This document shows, one piece after another, positions 21,346 through 32,300 of a DNA stretch of 35,488 bases. Below the pieces are notes generated by a model. It did not search any database. It was not told the origin of the DNA and saw only the letters and a list, made by a program, of their open reading frames with translations. Source of the DNA: Phoronis australis (Eukaryota; Phoronida; Phoronidae); NCBI GenBank assembly GCA_002633005.1, contig NMRA01000263.1, forward strand, positions 550,143 through 585,630. Direction: 5' to 3'. Positions within the stretch are counted from its first letter, which is position 1, and every line of letters begins with the position of its first letter. Made by a program: the position numbers and the translations under genes.

Positions 21346-23130
21346 CTACAAGTAGACAAGAACAACATGACTCAAGTACTCGCACAATTATTGTGTTGAT
21401 CAGTTGCGCAGAAATGCCGAGAATGGGCAGATGAGAGCATTAACACGTTCAAATATTGAAAATGGCCAAACCACCAGCACATGACTACCAACGTGCCACT
21501 ACTAGATTCAGCAAGACTTTTCAAATGGGCCAAAAATCATTCCTCTGAAACTTTCAGCATGTTCAGGACTTAGAAGTACGTAGAGAAATTTTAATATATT
21601 ATACCAGCCATTTTCAGAACAAACACAATATAGATTTCCTTCCCTGTTTGAAACAGGTTTTGCAAAAGCAAAACTGCACAAAAACAACAATGACGCATCA
21701 AGAAAAAGTGCACTTTATAATGATCTTGGTCCTACATTTAAAATCGTCATTAGCTAACAGGATATTCATTCATTTATAATACAGTAACATCAATTTTTGA
21801 TATAATGCAAATAAAAAACTCTTAAATCTCATTTCTATAAAACAGATACATATCACCAATTAATGGTTTCCATGTATAAGGTCTCTACCACAATTACCAT
21901 GTGCCAATATGCAACAAAAAATTAAAGACCACATCTCAGTATTTCAAAAATTGGAAAATGACAATCTCTCCACATAAGTCATGCTTTATTTTGGTTCCGA
22001 CTGTGTTTTCACTGCGCGCACAGTCCAATCCTGGTTCAAAGCACAAATCACAGTGTAAAATACTGTTCAACATAGATTTCTTATGCCACAGTCCCTCCCC
22101 TCCACTTTCCCTCTGAGTGCACATGTTCTTATCCTGGACCATAACACTGAGTGCAAGCCAACTGTTCCAGACATAACCTACCAACAAAAACTTAATGAAA
22201 GCCCATTTCTATTGGCCAGTCCAGTTATGCAAACACACACTTGTAATGTGTAAACAGTTACTGAGAGAATGTTGATAGTGTGTATGCATCAGCTCTGAAT
22301 ACCTTTACATACAATACCTGGCTGGGGGTCTACCACATTGATAACAGATCTCATTTCATATATGTTTCTCACTGAAGAATGTGATTATAGGCTTTATTCC
22401 AGTTCAAAATGACAACTCACTGAATGGGAGTTTTCTAGAACGTTAGCACAAGTGGAGGTTTTTGAGATCACAGGTATGTGCTGGATGTATTTAGTTCATT
22501 TTCGTACAGTTTACATCAAGGACAATAAAGTATGCAACCTTAAGCAGAAGATTTGAAAAAAATGTATATTGAAGATTGTTTTTAGCAGGCATCTAAAGAA
22601 CAAAATAAAAATCTATAGTTATTTTCCTGTTCTCAGAGTTGCTGTATTTCATGACACACCGTTACAAAGTTTAGGCTACTCAAGCTCAGCCTATTGATCA
22701 CCTGTCGCAGGCTAAGACTATGAGTAGACATACTCCACTGTGCAATGCTGGTCACTTTAAAACATCCAATGATAATCATGTGACTTACTAAAGACAATAC
22801 AAAATCAATGAGCTTTAATTGATCGCTTATCAAATGTTCAAAATGAGCAAACAAACTAGATAACTAGAGGCAGAAAACAGTGTCACACTGAAATGACTAG
22901 GCAATAATGGACGAGTAAAATTGATTTAATGCGTTTGGGTTTTCCAGATTATGGGAGATTTGCAGACGAAGGGGGCAACACAAGACCTATCTTATAATGG
23001 ATTTGAACAGAATAAGGAGCAAACTAGAGTGTCTTGGTGTTGTATCATCATTATGAAAACCAGAATATGATGAACGAAGCGTAGCGTGAGTGTAAGGTAA
23101 CTGCCAGTGATCAACACCACGGAAGGTCAG
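21346..23130. other. Interval between PKD exon and first CARD gene; no gene seen
   Basis: I looked here for the preceding PKD exon (the segment with a VVMEKL-like motif) on the - strand and did not find it. No + strand exon upstream of the CARD start was recognised either, although an untranslated first exon is possible. The composition is AT-rich and no repeat was noticed. Confidence 0.5.
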
Positions 23131-23265
23131 ATGGAAACGAGACATAAAGGAATTCTGAGCAAGAGGCTAGGGTACCTTCAGGAGAACATGATAATGGACA
23201 CGGTGTTTTATGGATGCCTACTTCAGAAGGAGATATTTACTGACAGCATACTAGAAACTATTAAG
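23131..23265 (+). CDS. CARD gene 1, exon 1 (CARD helices 1-3)
   Basis: It encodes 45 residues from METRHKGILSKR to DSILETIK, phase 0 before GTATGG. An in-frame TAA lies ~10 codons upstream. The ATG directly follows GGTCAG; the same CAG-ATG arrangement in paralogue 2 suggests an acceptor, though the pyrimidine tract here is poor. Confidence 0.78.
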
Positions 23266-26200
23266 GTATGGGGTTAGTTTTGAGGTTATTTTATATTAAG
23301 TTATGATGATTTGTTTTGAGGTTATTTTATATTAAGTTATGATGATTTGTTTTGAGGTTATTTTATATTAAGTTATGATGCTTCACTGTTCACACTTTCT
23401 CTAGACTGTGTCATTCATACCATGAGGAGTGTTGGTCAGTGTGAACGCTAAACTTCAGTAACAAACAGGAGCATATAAAAGAGGAACGTTGACAATGAAT
23501 GTTGTATGCTATCAGACACCTGGCGTCACTGTCAATAACTGAACGTGTTGTTGGCATCACTTTCAAATATTTTCTCAAATATTCACTGTTTCGCAACTAA
23601 TAAGCATTTGATTATATTGATTATCAAAGTACGATACTCCAATTTAAAAAGATTACGCCTATAAAACCTTTTTAGAGCGCCAGCTCGCATTAACTTGTAT
23701 GACCCACACCTCAAACCAAGATTAGTTCAATTTACATTTGCTCCTTCTCTGGAGTTGGTATGACAACGCCTAAGAGCTTTGTATATAATGGTCCTTCCTG
23801 GGAGACATAAGGATGTTAAGTAAAATCTACGGCCCTCACATGAGTGTATACCTTATACACACTTCCAGCACCTCGTCCACACTGTGGATAACCATTCTAA
23901 CATGACTTTTTTACAGTACTGTATTTAAAAAAAATGCAGTCACTGTGGTACTCCGGTCATAAAAACTTGTGTAGAATCACAAATATCATGTAGTGAGTAA
24001 TTAACTTGAACGAAATTTACACCAGTTTGCATCGGAATACTAATCACAATAAGAATAAATACGCACCTCAATTTTTCCAAGTACCTATTAAAAGCACATG
24101 ACTCTACACTAAAATACCATCTTCCACATTGTCTGTTTGGATGAAACAGGTTCATTTGACAGGATGCATCATAAATTAGTTACTCTGCTTAAAGCCACAT
24201 ATCACTAACGTTCCAAGAAGTCCACCAGATGTCGCCAAGCAAGATGACGTCACACGTCCCAGCCTCTCGCATCATCCTTAGTTTGAGAAAGGCCTCAGAG
24301 TGAAGGCCACATTGATGTTGACATTTCTAAATGCTTGTCACTTTCAGGTCGAGACAACAGAAACTGAACGGATATATAAGCTAGTCAATCTGCTCAAACG
24401 GGCTGGCCCTGAAGCATTTAGTAAGTTCCTAGAGGCATTGGAAGAGACCAAGCAAGCCTTCATTGCGGAATCCTTAGCAAAGCTGGACTTGGATTCTTTA
24501 GATGGTAATTTTTGCACTTGGATGAATCATGACAAACTGGTAATAAAACACAAAATGGAATTCACTAATTTTCTCATATGAAGAGGTATACAGGACATGT
24601 TGCTCAGATGTGTGACTTTTTCATGTCCAGATTTCCTATAAAAAGATGCCTTTTCTAACAAAAGTTCCAAGGCCTGTTCTGACAAAATTCTTCACAAACT
24701 GGTTTAATTTGGTAGTTCAAACTCTACTGAAGATTCCCACTACAAAAACCAACAAAATGGGTTTATTACCTATTTTAATAACTTTTGTTATAAAAGATAG
24801 GCTAATTTCTTATACTGATTCAGATTTAAAGGGTAAAATTACTGAAGTAAGAAATCCATAAGGCCCAATTAAAGGTTTGAACTTACAAAATTAATTGCTA
24901 CAAAATAGGGGTGTTTCTGCACCACAACCCTATGAAAGAGGGGCTTTATCATGAAAGATTGGGTCCCACTTTTTCGAATCCAATCTCCAAATGGGTGGGT
25001 ACCGTAATTTTCCAGCAACAGACCCCACAATCAAAATATAGGTGAGAACCCACGGGAGTAAACATATTTGAAAAACCTCAGCGAAGTACAAGTGGTAGAA
25101 TGTATGGTATTAACCACTATATGCTTTCATTGAAGAAGGGCTGTGTTCCAAGAAGGAAAAATCTTGCCATGCACGACAACCAAAGTACATAATCCTGCTA
25201 ACACTCTCGTGTGTGTCTTAGGTCTATAGAATGAAACCAGCTGGGCAAGCATTCAGAAGCATCAGCTTATAAGATGCATTACTTGTAGGTGGATCTAAAC
25301 AAATCTTGGCCGTCATTGAAGCAAGTCTGACAACACATACAAGAGAAAAGATGAAGATGAGAGACCTAAGGAAACTTGTTGATATCGTCAACAGTCAACG
25401 AGAAAAGAACAGGTGAGCACGGTAAAGAATATTCAGTTTGGGACCCAATATGCCGGACAGGTGAAATTTCATTTTGGCAAATTTCTAAACAAAAATAAAT
25501 TTTTAGGAAAATTTTCTTACTTTTAGCGTGGTTGGTATGGTTTAGCTATTACCAATCAATACTTGGTACTAAGCTTTTGAGCATTTGCCACTAAAAATAT
25601 AAATATGGCAATTTATTTTTCTCCAAATTGAAGAATTTTTTACCTTAACAGCAGCCTAGATAATAGAACTGGAGAAAGATGAGGTTTCTTAAACCTCAGG
25701 AGGCTTAAGAGGTTTCAACATGAAGAACAGCAATCAGGACTGTAAAACATTAAGATTAACAAATAGTTTCGCATGATCAAATATTTGCTATAACCACTGG
25801 ACCCCATAACAATTATCAAAATAGGAAAATGCAAAGGTTATGTTTTGAAACATTCTTTGAAATTCAGCAAACATACCGTTAGAGCATGCATATCATTGGA
25901 TGAAGGTAAGTGAACTGGTACATGAGTGGCATACCATATTGAGATGAAGCAAATCTGCATGTGAGCAGTTACACTGTTCACAAATTAATGAGAAAGTACG
26001 GAAGGAAGACAATCCAAGAGTACATACAAGATATTGCCAGCTTCTGCACCTTTCAATGTACTCAGTATATGCTTACACAAACTTAATCCAAGCAGTTTCA
26101 AACTTTCTTTTGAATTTTCCAGGGGTGAACTTGAAGTAGCAAATGACAAACTCTCCAAAGCACTACTCACTAACAAAGACTTGCAAGACCAGCTGGAAGA

Positions 26201-27143
26201 CAAGGAGCTGGAGCTCGCTAAACTTAAGGACGAAATCCGTGCCAAAGAAATAGCCATAAATGGCTTCCAAAAAGAGATCAGAGGCCACAAAGACAAAGTG
26301 CAGAAAGACACGGCTCTTGAAAGCCAAGTCACACAATTCAAAGCGATAGAGTCAGGGCTTTTGAGTCAAATTGAGCAACAAGAGACTATTATACAAGAAG
26401 CAGAGAGTAAGCTTGATGAGTTGGTGGGCACGGAAATGAACAATAACGAAGTCACATTCAGGTCTGAACCGGAAGGAAATGAGGGCGAGATTGGAAGCAA
26501 AAATGTCTTGCTGCTACACATACAATTTGTTGGAGATAAAATTAAAAACATCGAGGATGAACTGATGAAGGCCAAGAAGCAAGTGGAGGAGCTGAGGATA
26601 GTGGAGAAAGAGTGCTTGAAGATGCTGGACATCGATGAGACTGAAACTGGACATTCTGTTGAACTCCAGGACAACCTGAAGCGGTTCTTGGAGGAGAATG
26701 AGAGAGAGAGGGAGGAGGAGAGATGCCACATTGAACAGTTAGAGCAGAAGCTGGATAAGGCATACTGTAGGAAAGTGGAACTGAAGAACCAACTTAAAGA
26801 GCTACAAAAGGATAAGGACATGTTGAAACATGAGAAGGAGTCATTGAAGCATAGTATCAGGTTCATGAAACAGAAGATTCACAGTAAGTCGCCAGTGCAG
26901 ACCAACCGACTAACATTTGAAGCAGATGGTGATCGCAGTCAATCGACTCTGCCTAGAATTCATCACCCCGGCTTCAGAGGGAGCTACAGCATCCAACCAT
27001 CTGCCAGAAGATTAAGAAAGAGTGCCACGGAACCAACATCCTTAGATAGGATGTCGTCAGATGAAGACTTTTTAAGTCGAAAAGTCAATGATGGATATAG
27101 CGGGAGAAAGAAGACGCGTCACTTATCAATGGATTTTTCATGA
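23131..27143 (+). CDS. CARD-coiled-coil protein, paralogue 1 (478 aa)
   Basis: Four coding exons join in frame: 23131-23265, 24348-24504, 25289-25412 and 26123-27143 (TGA), giving 478 residues. Residues 1-97 form a CARD-type death-fold domain. METRHKGIL…LLQKEIFTDSILETI and ERIYKLVNLLKRAGPEAFSKFLEALEETKQ resemble the CRADD/caspase-2 CARD (…L-RGP-AF--FL-AL-E). Residues 99-139 are a charged linker. Residues ~150-235 and ~275-395 are heptad-rich, Lys/Glu-rich coiled coil, separated by a conserved block at 239-285. The tail (~396-478) is Ser/Arg-rich. CARDs nucleate signalling filaments in apoptosis and innate immunity. A scaffold role like CARD9/CARD11 is inference from architecture. The ATG follows CAG exactly as in paralogue 2, suggesting a 5'-UTR intron. 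I do not recognise a named orthologue. Confidence 0.85.
23278..23382. repeat. 36-bp tandem repeat, three copies
   Basis: The unit TTTTGAGGTTATTTTATATT + AAGTTATGATGATTTG is at 23278-23313 and 23314-23349. A third copy (23350-23382) differs only at its end. Near-identity points to recent expansion. Confidence 0.96.
23416..23570. repeat. Diverged fragment related to the intergenic element
   Basis: GGTCAGTGTGAACGCTAAAC resembles GGTCAGTATAAACGCTTAAC of the 28462-28985 element. GTCACTGTCAATAACTGAAC followed by GGCATCACTTTCAAAT resembles its GTTATTGTCAACAGTTAC and GCCGTCACTAATAG part. Similarity is patchy. Confidence 0.5.
24348..24504 (+). CDS. CARD gene 1, exon 2 (second half of CARD)
   Basis: The acceptor is CACTTTCAG and the donor GTAATT. 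The exon is 157 bases, exactly as long as its partner in paralogue 2. It reads VETTETERIYKLVNLLKRAG then PEAFSKFLEALEETKQAFIA. The GPEAF--FLEAL core is the CARD signature. Confidence 0.9.
24505..25288 (+). other. CARD gene 1, intron 2
   Basis: This 784-base intron has GTAATT donor and ACTTGTAG acceptor. Nothing else is recognisable. Confidence 0.8.
25289..25412 (+). CDS. CARD gene 1, exon 3 (linker)
   Basis: The acceptor is ACTTGTAG and the donor GTGAGC. It encodes ~41 residues rich in Lys/Arg (REKMKMRDLRKLVDIVNSQR). The phase pattern (enters 1, leaves 2) matches paralogue 2, but the sequence is nearly unalignable. Confidence 0.82.
25413..26122 (+). other. CARD gene 1, intron 3
   Basis: This 710-base intron contains, at about 25430-25650, a segment that is repeated in diverged form downstream of the gene (27470-27630). 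Confidence 0.8.
25430..25650 (+). repeat. Dispersed repeat, copy 1
   Basis: TTCAGTTTG, GTGAAATTTCATTTTG-CAAA, AACAAAAATAA, ATTACCAA-CAA-A-TTGGTA, GAGCA-TGCC and ATTGAAGA-TTTTTACC occur here in the same order as at 27470-27630. Confidence 0.65.
26123..27143 (+). CDS. CARD gene 1, exon 4 (coiled coil and tail)
   Basis: The acceptor is AATTTTCCAG. The 1021-base exon encodes residues 140-478. It carries the two coiled-coil stretches, LVGTE at 239-243 and VLLLHIQFVGDKIKNIEDE at 267-285. The tail has basic and serine clusters (RRLRKSATEP, LDRMSSDED, RHLSMDFS) that look like kinase or 14-3-3 sites. Confidence 0.92.
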
Positions 27144-27231
27144 ACATAAAAATGAGTTTAGACGAGATTCTTTGATAAGCTTTCACCTGTAGAATCAATG
27201 AGACTATCTAATTGATGATTTATATTTTAAT

Positions 27232-27237
27232 AATAAA
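27232..27237 (+). other. Polyadenylation signal of CARD gene 1
   Basis: AATAAA lies 89 bases after the TGA stop, in an AT-rich stretch. It implies a short 3' UTR of ~110 bases. Confidence 0.65.
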
Positions 27238-27469
27238 ATATTTTAGCTTAATACCCCCACCACGTTGGTGACCCCAGTGCTATGACAAGATAATGCTGTC
27301 ATGCCTGAGGTTATGAATGACTGTTTAGATGACAAAGTTCATAAAGCCTAGATATTTCAGTAAGAAGCACATATCACATCAATTTTATTGACATTGGAAT
27401 TGATATCTGAGGAACATAAATCAGAAAGGTCAAAGTGCACATTGGCCATTCATGAAGATGCGGTAAACA

Positions 27470-27630
27470 TTCTTCAGTTTGAATACGTGAAATTTCATTT
27501 TGTCAAACTTGTCAACAAAAATAACTTTTCAAGGATATTTAATGTGGATTACATGGTGTATTAATTACCAAACAACATTTGGTAAGAGTTGAGCACTGCC
27601 CCACATTGAAGAGTTTTTACCGTACCTTTC
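27470..27630 (+). repeat. Dispersed repeat, copy 2
   Basis: This is the diverged direct counterpart of 25430-25650, lying ~330 bases after the stop of CARD gene 1. Confidence 0.65.
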
Positions 27631-27949
27631 GCATTTATTAAATTAGGAAAGATCTTGGGTTTTGAATTATCCTCATCAATGAAATGGCATGCCATGGAAT
27701 CATGAAAATGGGTGTACGGTAAGAAAATTCAGACATTTGAAGCACTGGGACTGGAAAATATAACATGGTCAGCTGAAATAATGCATTTCCAAAATTCAAC
27801 AAAACAAGAAAACAAAAATGCTTTTAAAAATCATATATTCTAAAAATGATTTGAAAAATAAGTTTGTGAGAAAACAGTTTTTCACAAGACGTCTATGATA
27901 ATAAATGGGTTAATTACGGTTCTGTACAGATCATCTGGAATGCTCTTGT

Positions 27950-28430
27950 AAAAAATAGCCACTAGGAGGTGCTGCACAAGTCTAATCCACCCAAAAATCA
28001 TTTAATGGTGATGCATTCCCATTATATACCTCTGGTGTTAACTTGTTGGAAGCCATCTTAACTGGTTCCCCAGATACCATCCGAAAATGCTGTTCTCTCA
28101 AAACGACACTTGAAAAGCCTTTTGCAGAAAACAAAGTGGCCACTAGGAGGTGCTCGAGAAGCCAAATCTGCCCAAAAACTTAATGCTGCTGGCACACTGA
28201 TATGACATACCTCTGTCAAGTTCCATAGAAATCCGTCAATCCATTAGATATCATCACCAAACACTATTTCACCAAAAAATACTGAAAAGCCACACCCCAT
28301 GACCCCAGGAGGCGGGGCAGATTAAAAAGAGGCATGAACCACTCTAGTGAATCACTTACACCTTTGTGCCAAATTTCATCAAAATGCGACCACCGGGTTT
28401 TTGAGATATTGAGCGAACAACTGGAAAACT
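27950..28430. repeat. Diverged ~160-180 bp tandem repeat, about three units
   Basis: Anchors recur in order: GCCACTAGGAGGTGCT at 27958 and 28139, with a weaker CCCCAGGAGGCGGGGC at ~28303; CCACCCAAAAA/TGCCCAAAAA; ATACCTCTG-T near 28026 and 28208; TGAAAAGCC at 28111 and 28283. The units are old and differ by indels. The AAATTTCATCAAAATGCGAC phrase near 28371 resembles repeats common in marine invertebrate genomes; that is my recollection, not a search. Confidence 0.7.
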
Positions 28431-28461
28431 GGATGCAAGGACACCCAAACAAAGTGACAAC

Positions 28462-28985
28462 ATTATAGGGCCTTTCGTACTAATGTTGATGCGTCGATGG
28501 TTTGGGGAGTTGCGGTCAGTATAAACGCTTAACTCCGGTCCTAGATCGCAGTTAACAGCTCCAGTTAACATCGCAGTTAACAAGTGGATTTAATAGCGCA
28601 GCGTCGACGCTGCGGTGCAGTATGAACGCTTAACTTCGGTCCAATAGAAATTATCGCCAGGTGCCACTGTTATTGTCAACAGTTACAGGGTAGTGCCGTC
28701 ACTAATAGCTGTTTATAGTTTGCTCTAACAATAACCAATCTATTTAAAAATAAGTTTATTGTCACTTAGCACATGTTATGTTTCCATATTGAAACATTCA
28801 AAAAAAAATGTTAGCGTGCAACGCTACCTTGCGATAACTTCGATGACGACAGCGGCACCAACCGCTTACTTCGATGTTCATTAACTACCGAAGCCAGTAT
28901 GAACGGTCCAGTTAACTGAGCTGTTTACGTCGACGCTCCGCTCAGACCGTAGTTAAGTCAATATGAAAAGGCTTTATGAGACCAC
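28462..28985. mobile_element. MITE-like element with diverged inverted ends
   Basis: The left end ATTATAGGGCCTTTCGTACT resembles the inverse of the right end (TCATAAAGCCTTTTCATATT when reverse-complemented). Internally, CAGTATAAACGCTTAACTCC and CAGTATGAACGCTTAACTTC are direct repeats ~100 bases apart. GTTAAC/AGTTAA and GTCGACG words recur on both strands. No coding capacity. Confidence 0.6.
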
Positions 28986-29181
28986 AATCACACACACATG
29001 TCTGATAACACAGGAAACATTCCAATATCAACAGGCAGCTTATCAGCAAAATCTCCCTATAAAAGACTCAAAAAAATTAATGATCCCTGATGCGATTAGG
29101 GAACAGGATATAAAAAGATTTACAGCAAAATGAGACGAAAAGATGTACCGAGCACTCAAATCCAACAGTATGACCTTACAG

Positions 29182-29319
29182 ATGAGTAAAAGACATAAAG
29201 AAGTACTGAGGAAGCACATAACATTCTTGCAAGATAACCTGGATGTTACAAGTTCCCGTCTATATGCCTCCCTACTGCAAAATGGCGTCTTATGTGAGGA
29301 AATGATCGAAGCAATCAAG
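29182..29319 (+). CDS. CARD gene 2, exon 1 (CARD helices 1-3)
   Basis: It encodes 46 residues, MSKRHKEVLRKH to EEMIEAIK, phase 0 before GTAAGA. It aligns with exon 1 of gene 1 (M--RHK-IL, LLQ----TD-ILE-IK). The open frame extends upstream to an ATG at 29143. Confidence 0.82.
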
Positions 29320-32300
29320 GTAAGATGGGAAGGATTTTCAAGGGGAAAAAGGATAAGTTAGCAAACACATGAACTTGCTAAAAAGTCTGAACAAACTGGT
29401 TTCACCCATGCTTGTGTGAACTGTTTGAACACAGGGACCCAAGTGCCTCTAAATGACAACAAAGAATTCAAATTTCTCCACAAAAATGTACCAAACTTAA
29501 ACTCTTTATTTAAGGATGGTTCATATTGAATACATAACCATAGATGTCACAAAAAACTTCCAAATCAGCAGGAACTTTATATGATTTTTGTTGTACAAAG
29601 TGAATAAAAATCTATAAAAGCGTGGCTGTAGAATTTGAATTTTGACCTCTTATCAATTTGTTATGAATTGGGTCATGTTGTTTTTTAGTAAAATTTAGCA
29701 AAAGGGAAAGTACACCATTTAACAAAACCACGATATTAACAACATGACCAAATTTTGCTCAATATAAGTGTTCAAAACGAACGCTGTTGCCCATCTCTGA
29801 GATTCAATGTTCCACAGTTGGTCAAATTTGGATATTTTTATTTTCTAGGGTAATACATACCGTAACCTCAAGAAAAATTTTTGTTATTATTTAAAAGCAT
29901 AAAGATGGCTAGAATTAAGCAGTGAAATTATCATTTAGGGAGAGTCAATTGGCATAATGAGTGCTAGAACATAGCACAAAGATTTCCTTGGATCCACCAC
30001 AGCAGTACTGGCCACTTTCAATACCTAACTGGCTTAACATGCGGAGCATTGCATAACATCAAATACTACCATGAAATGACCAGAATACAGTAGATACTTT
30101 ATGGAAACACGAAAAAAAAAAAACATAATCAGCATGCCATTTTCAGGATTTAACAGATACTTTTTTATTCAAACATGGGGTTGCGCCCCCTTATTACATT
30201 CTAAATTAGGCAGTTACATGAATTGATTGGTTCAGCTTTACTAGCAGTAGCATTCACCTATTATTAATACTTGGCTGCACCTAATGTCAAAAGAAGTGGT
30301 TACAAAATGAACAAGTTATCAAAATGAAAGGTGCTATGACTCCAAAATCAACACGTGCACATTTTCTTGAATCCTACAACCCCGTTTTAAATCCCTGATA
30401 GACACAAGTGAACCGGTCAAAAATTAAGCTGGCCAATGATATATTGACAATAAACAACCAACAAGAATTTTCTTGGAGACCACTAACATGGACAACAGGA
30501 GGGCAAGGTATGGTAGCTGAATAAAGCCATCTACTGGCCCAAGTGTGTTCTTTAATAGCACTGAATATGACTTAAAATATTGTTAATCACAAAATCAATA
30601 TTAGTTATTTTTACAACTATTTTAGATCAAGGAGACCACTGGGGACAAAGTCTTCGAACTAATCACACGTTTGTCTTCCTGTGGTCCAGATGCTTTTGAA
30701 AAGTTTGTGGAAGCCTGTGATGTCCCAGGACAGGCACATATAGCCACGACCTTACGTGGAGCAGACAATGAATTACTAAGAGGTAAAGGAAATAAAAATA
30801 CCAATAAATAATCAACTGCATTGATTAGGTTGTGTGACAGCACTTCCACCAACGCAACACACCACATTTTTTCAATTGACTAACAAGAGTTGCAGAAATG
30901 CATATAGTATGAAAGCCTTTATTAGTAAAGTTCCTGTCCAATACATCCCACTTTTTCAATTAAGCGTCCAAAGCTCAGACAAGAGCTCAACTGTAATTAA
31001 CTAGTAACACTATTTTGTTCACAAATGATATAGAATATCAGATTATTAATTTCAATTAGTGTAAACGAACAGTTAAAAACCAGGAAAATGTAAGAAAAAA
31101 CAGAAAAGTAAGAAAAGTTAAAACAACTAGAGCACATTTTGGGCTTGGAGGGAGTAAATAGCCTGCATGGTGGCTTAGGATTTTGGAGAAGGTTGTAAGT
31201 CATGGGTGTCCTTCACTGCATAAATGGCAAAAAAATAGGACAGAAGACATGATTTGTCATATTAGATCAAACTAGTTTTGCAGAATATAACACAATTTTT
31301 TAGTTTTATGTTATCATTTATACCTTATTAACACTCTACACAGTACAGCTTATTGACTATGATCTTTCCAGCCATTCCCTACGAGAAGACAAAGGCTGTG
31401 GAAGTATTCCTTAACAAGGTGTTGGAGCAGAACATATGTTTGATACCAAGGCTGCAGATTGATGAGATGGTGAAAGAATTTGTATTCAAGACAGACTTCG
31501 AAAAGGAGAGAGAGAAAAACAGGTGGGGACATATCGGTGGTTAAGGAAATCTATCCAGTGATGTTGCAGGGGTCTTCTTGAAGAAACCGGCCAAACACAC
31601 CAGGGCTTCCAAACTGCAATGCTGATGAGATCTAACCTGTCGACGAGCAAGCAATGTCAGTAAAGAACACAACAGCTTCTCAGTGTTGCAAGATATTGTC
31701 ACATTCATTACTAGCATAAAAGTCATGAAGAATGGTCTCTAAGGTGATAGGGTACCTTCCATATCAGTACAAATGGATCAGGGTGATTACTGCACTAGCA
31801 AAGACTTAGAGCAATCATATGCTGGCTGAAATAAATTGAAATGATATGTACCAACATTAATATTTATGCCCCCCCCCCCAAGAAATGCAATGAAAATTAA
31901 CCAAAAACGATGTAGATTCTGTATGCTGACCAGTATTCAATCAAAACAGAAGTTTTGACATTAACATATTTCATCTGAGGTAATTAACATGCCACTTAGG
32001 GAGGCAAGATCAATGGATTAATAGACATTTACACTTAGAAACCACTGCCATCTGTATGTAGTGCGCAGTAAAGCGCAGACTTTATCTTCAAGCCAGGGTA
32101 CATTTCTCCTACCGAAAATTATCCTCCCACTGAAAATTGTCGTGATAGCCCTCACTTGACCATCACTACTACGATTATAGAAAATCCCTGTTAACAAATA
32201 TAATTAAACTTATTAGCTGACAATTGAAAATAGGTATTCCGGTAGAAACCCAGAAACATTTACAGCCAATATTAACAACGAGTTTTTGAAGACATCTATA

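Larger units (their letters stand above)
23266..24347 (+). other. CARD gene 1, intron 1
   Basis: This 1082-base intron begins with a 36-bp tandem triplication 12 bases after the donor. It also holds a diverged relative of the 28462-28985 element at about 23416-23570. No coding content was seen. Confidence 0.75.
27256..29181. other. Repeat-filled spacer between the two CARD genes
   Basis: No gene was seen. It contains the dispersed repeat at 27470-27630, the ~170-bp tandem repeat at 27950-28430 and the inverted-repeat element at 28462-28985. The promoter and any untranslated first exon of CARD gene 2 should lie here but I cannot point to them. Confidence 0.6.

Noticed and set aside
22633-22854. 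- strand frame considered as the missing upstream PKD exon
   Set aside because: No N-lobe or VVMEKL-like motif, and no splice phase matching the phase-0 start of the exon at 21345.
26366-26866. 166-codon - strand frame opposite CARD gene 1 exon 4
   Set aside because: It is a shadow of the Lys/Glu-rich coiled coil (Ser/Leu/Phe-rich antisense) and has no independent support.
31869-31879. C homopolymer (and the C run near 11493 and A run near 30108)
   Set aside because: Simple slippage tracts with no further structure; possible sequencing-length uncertainty only.
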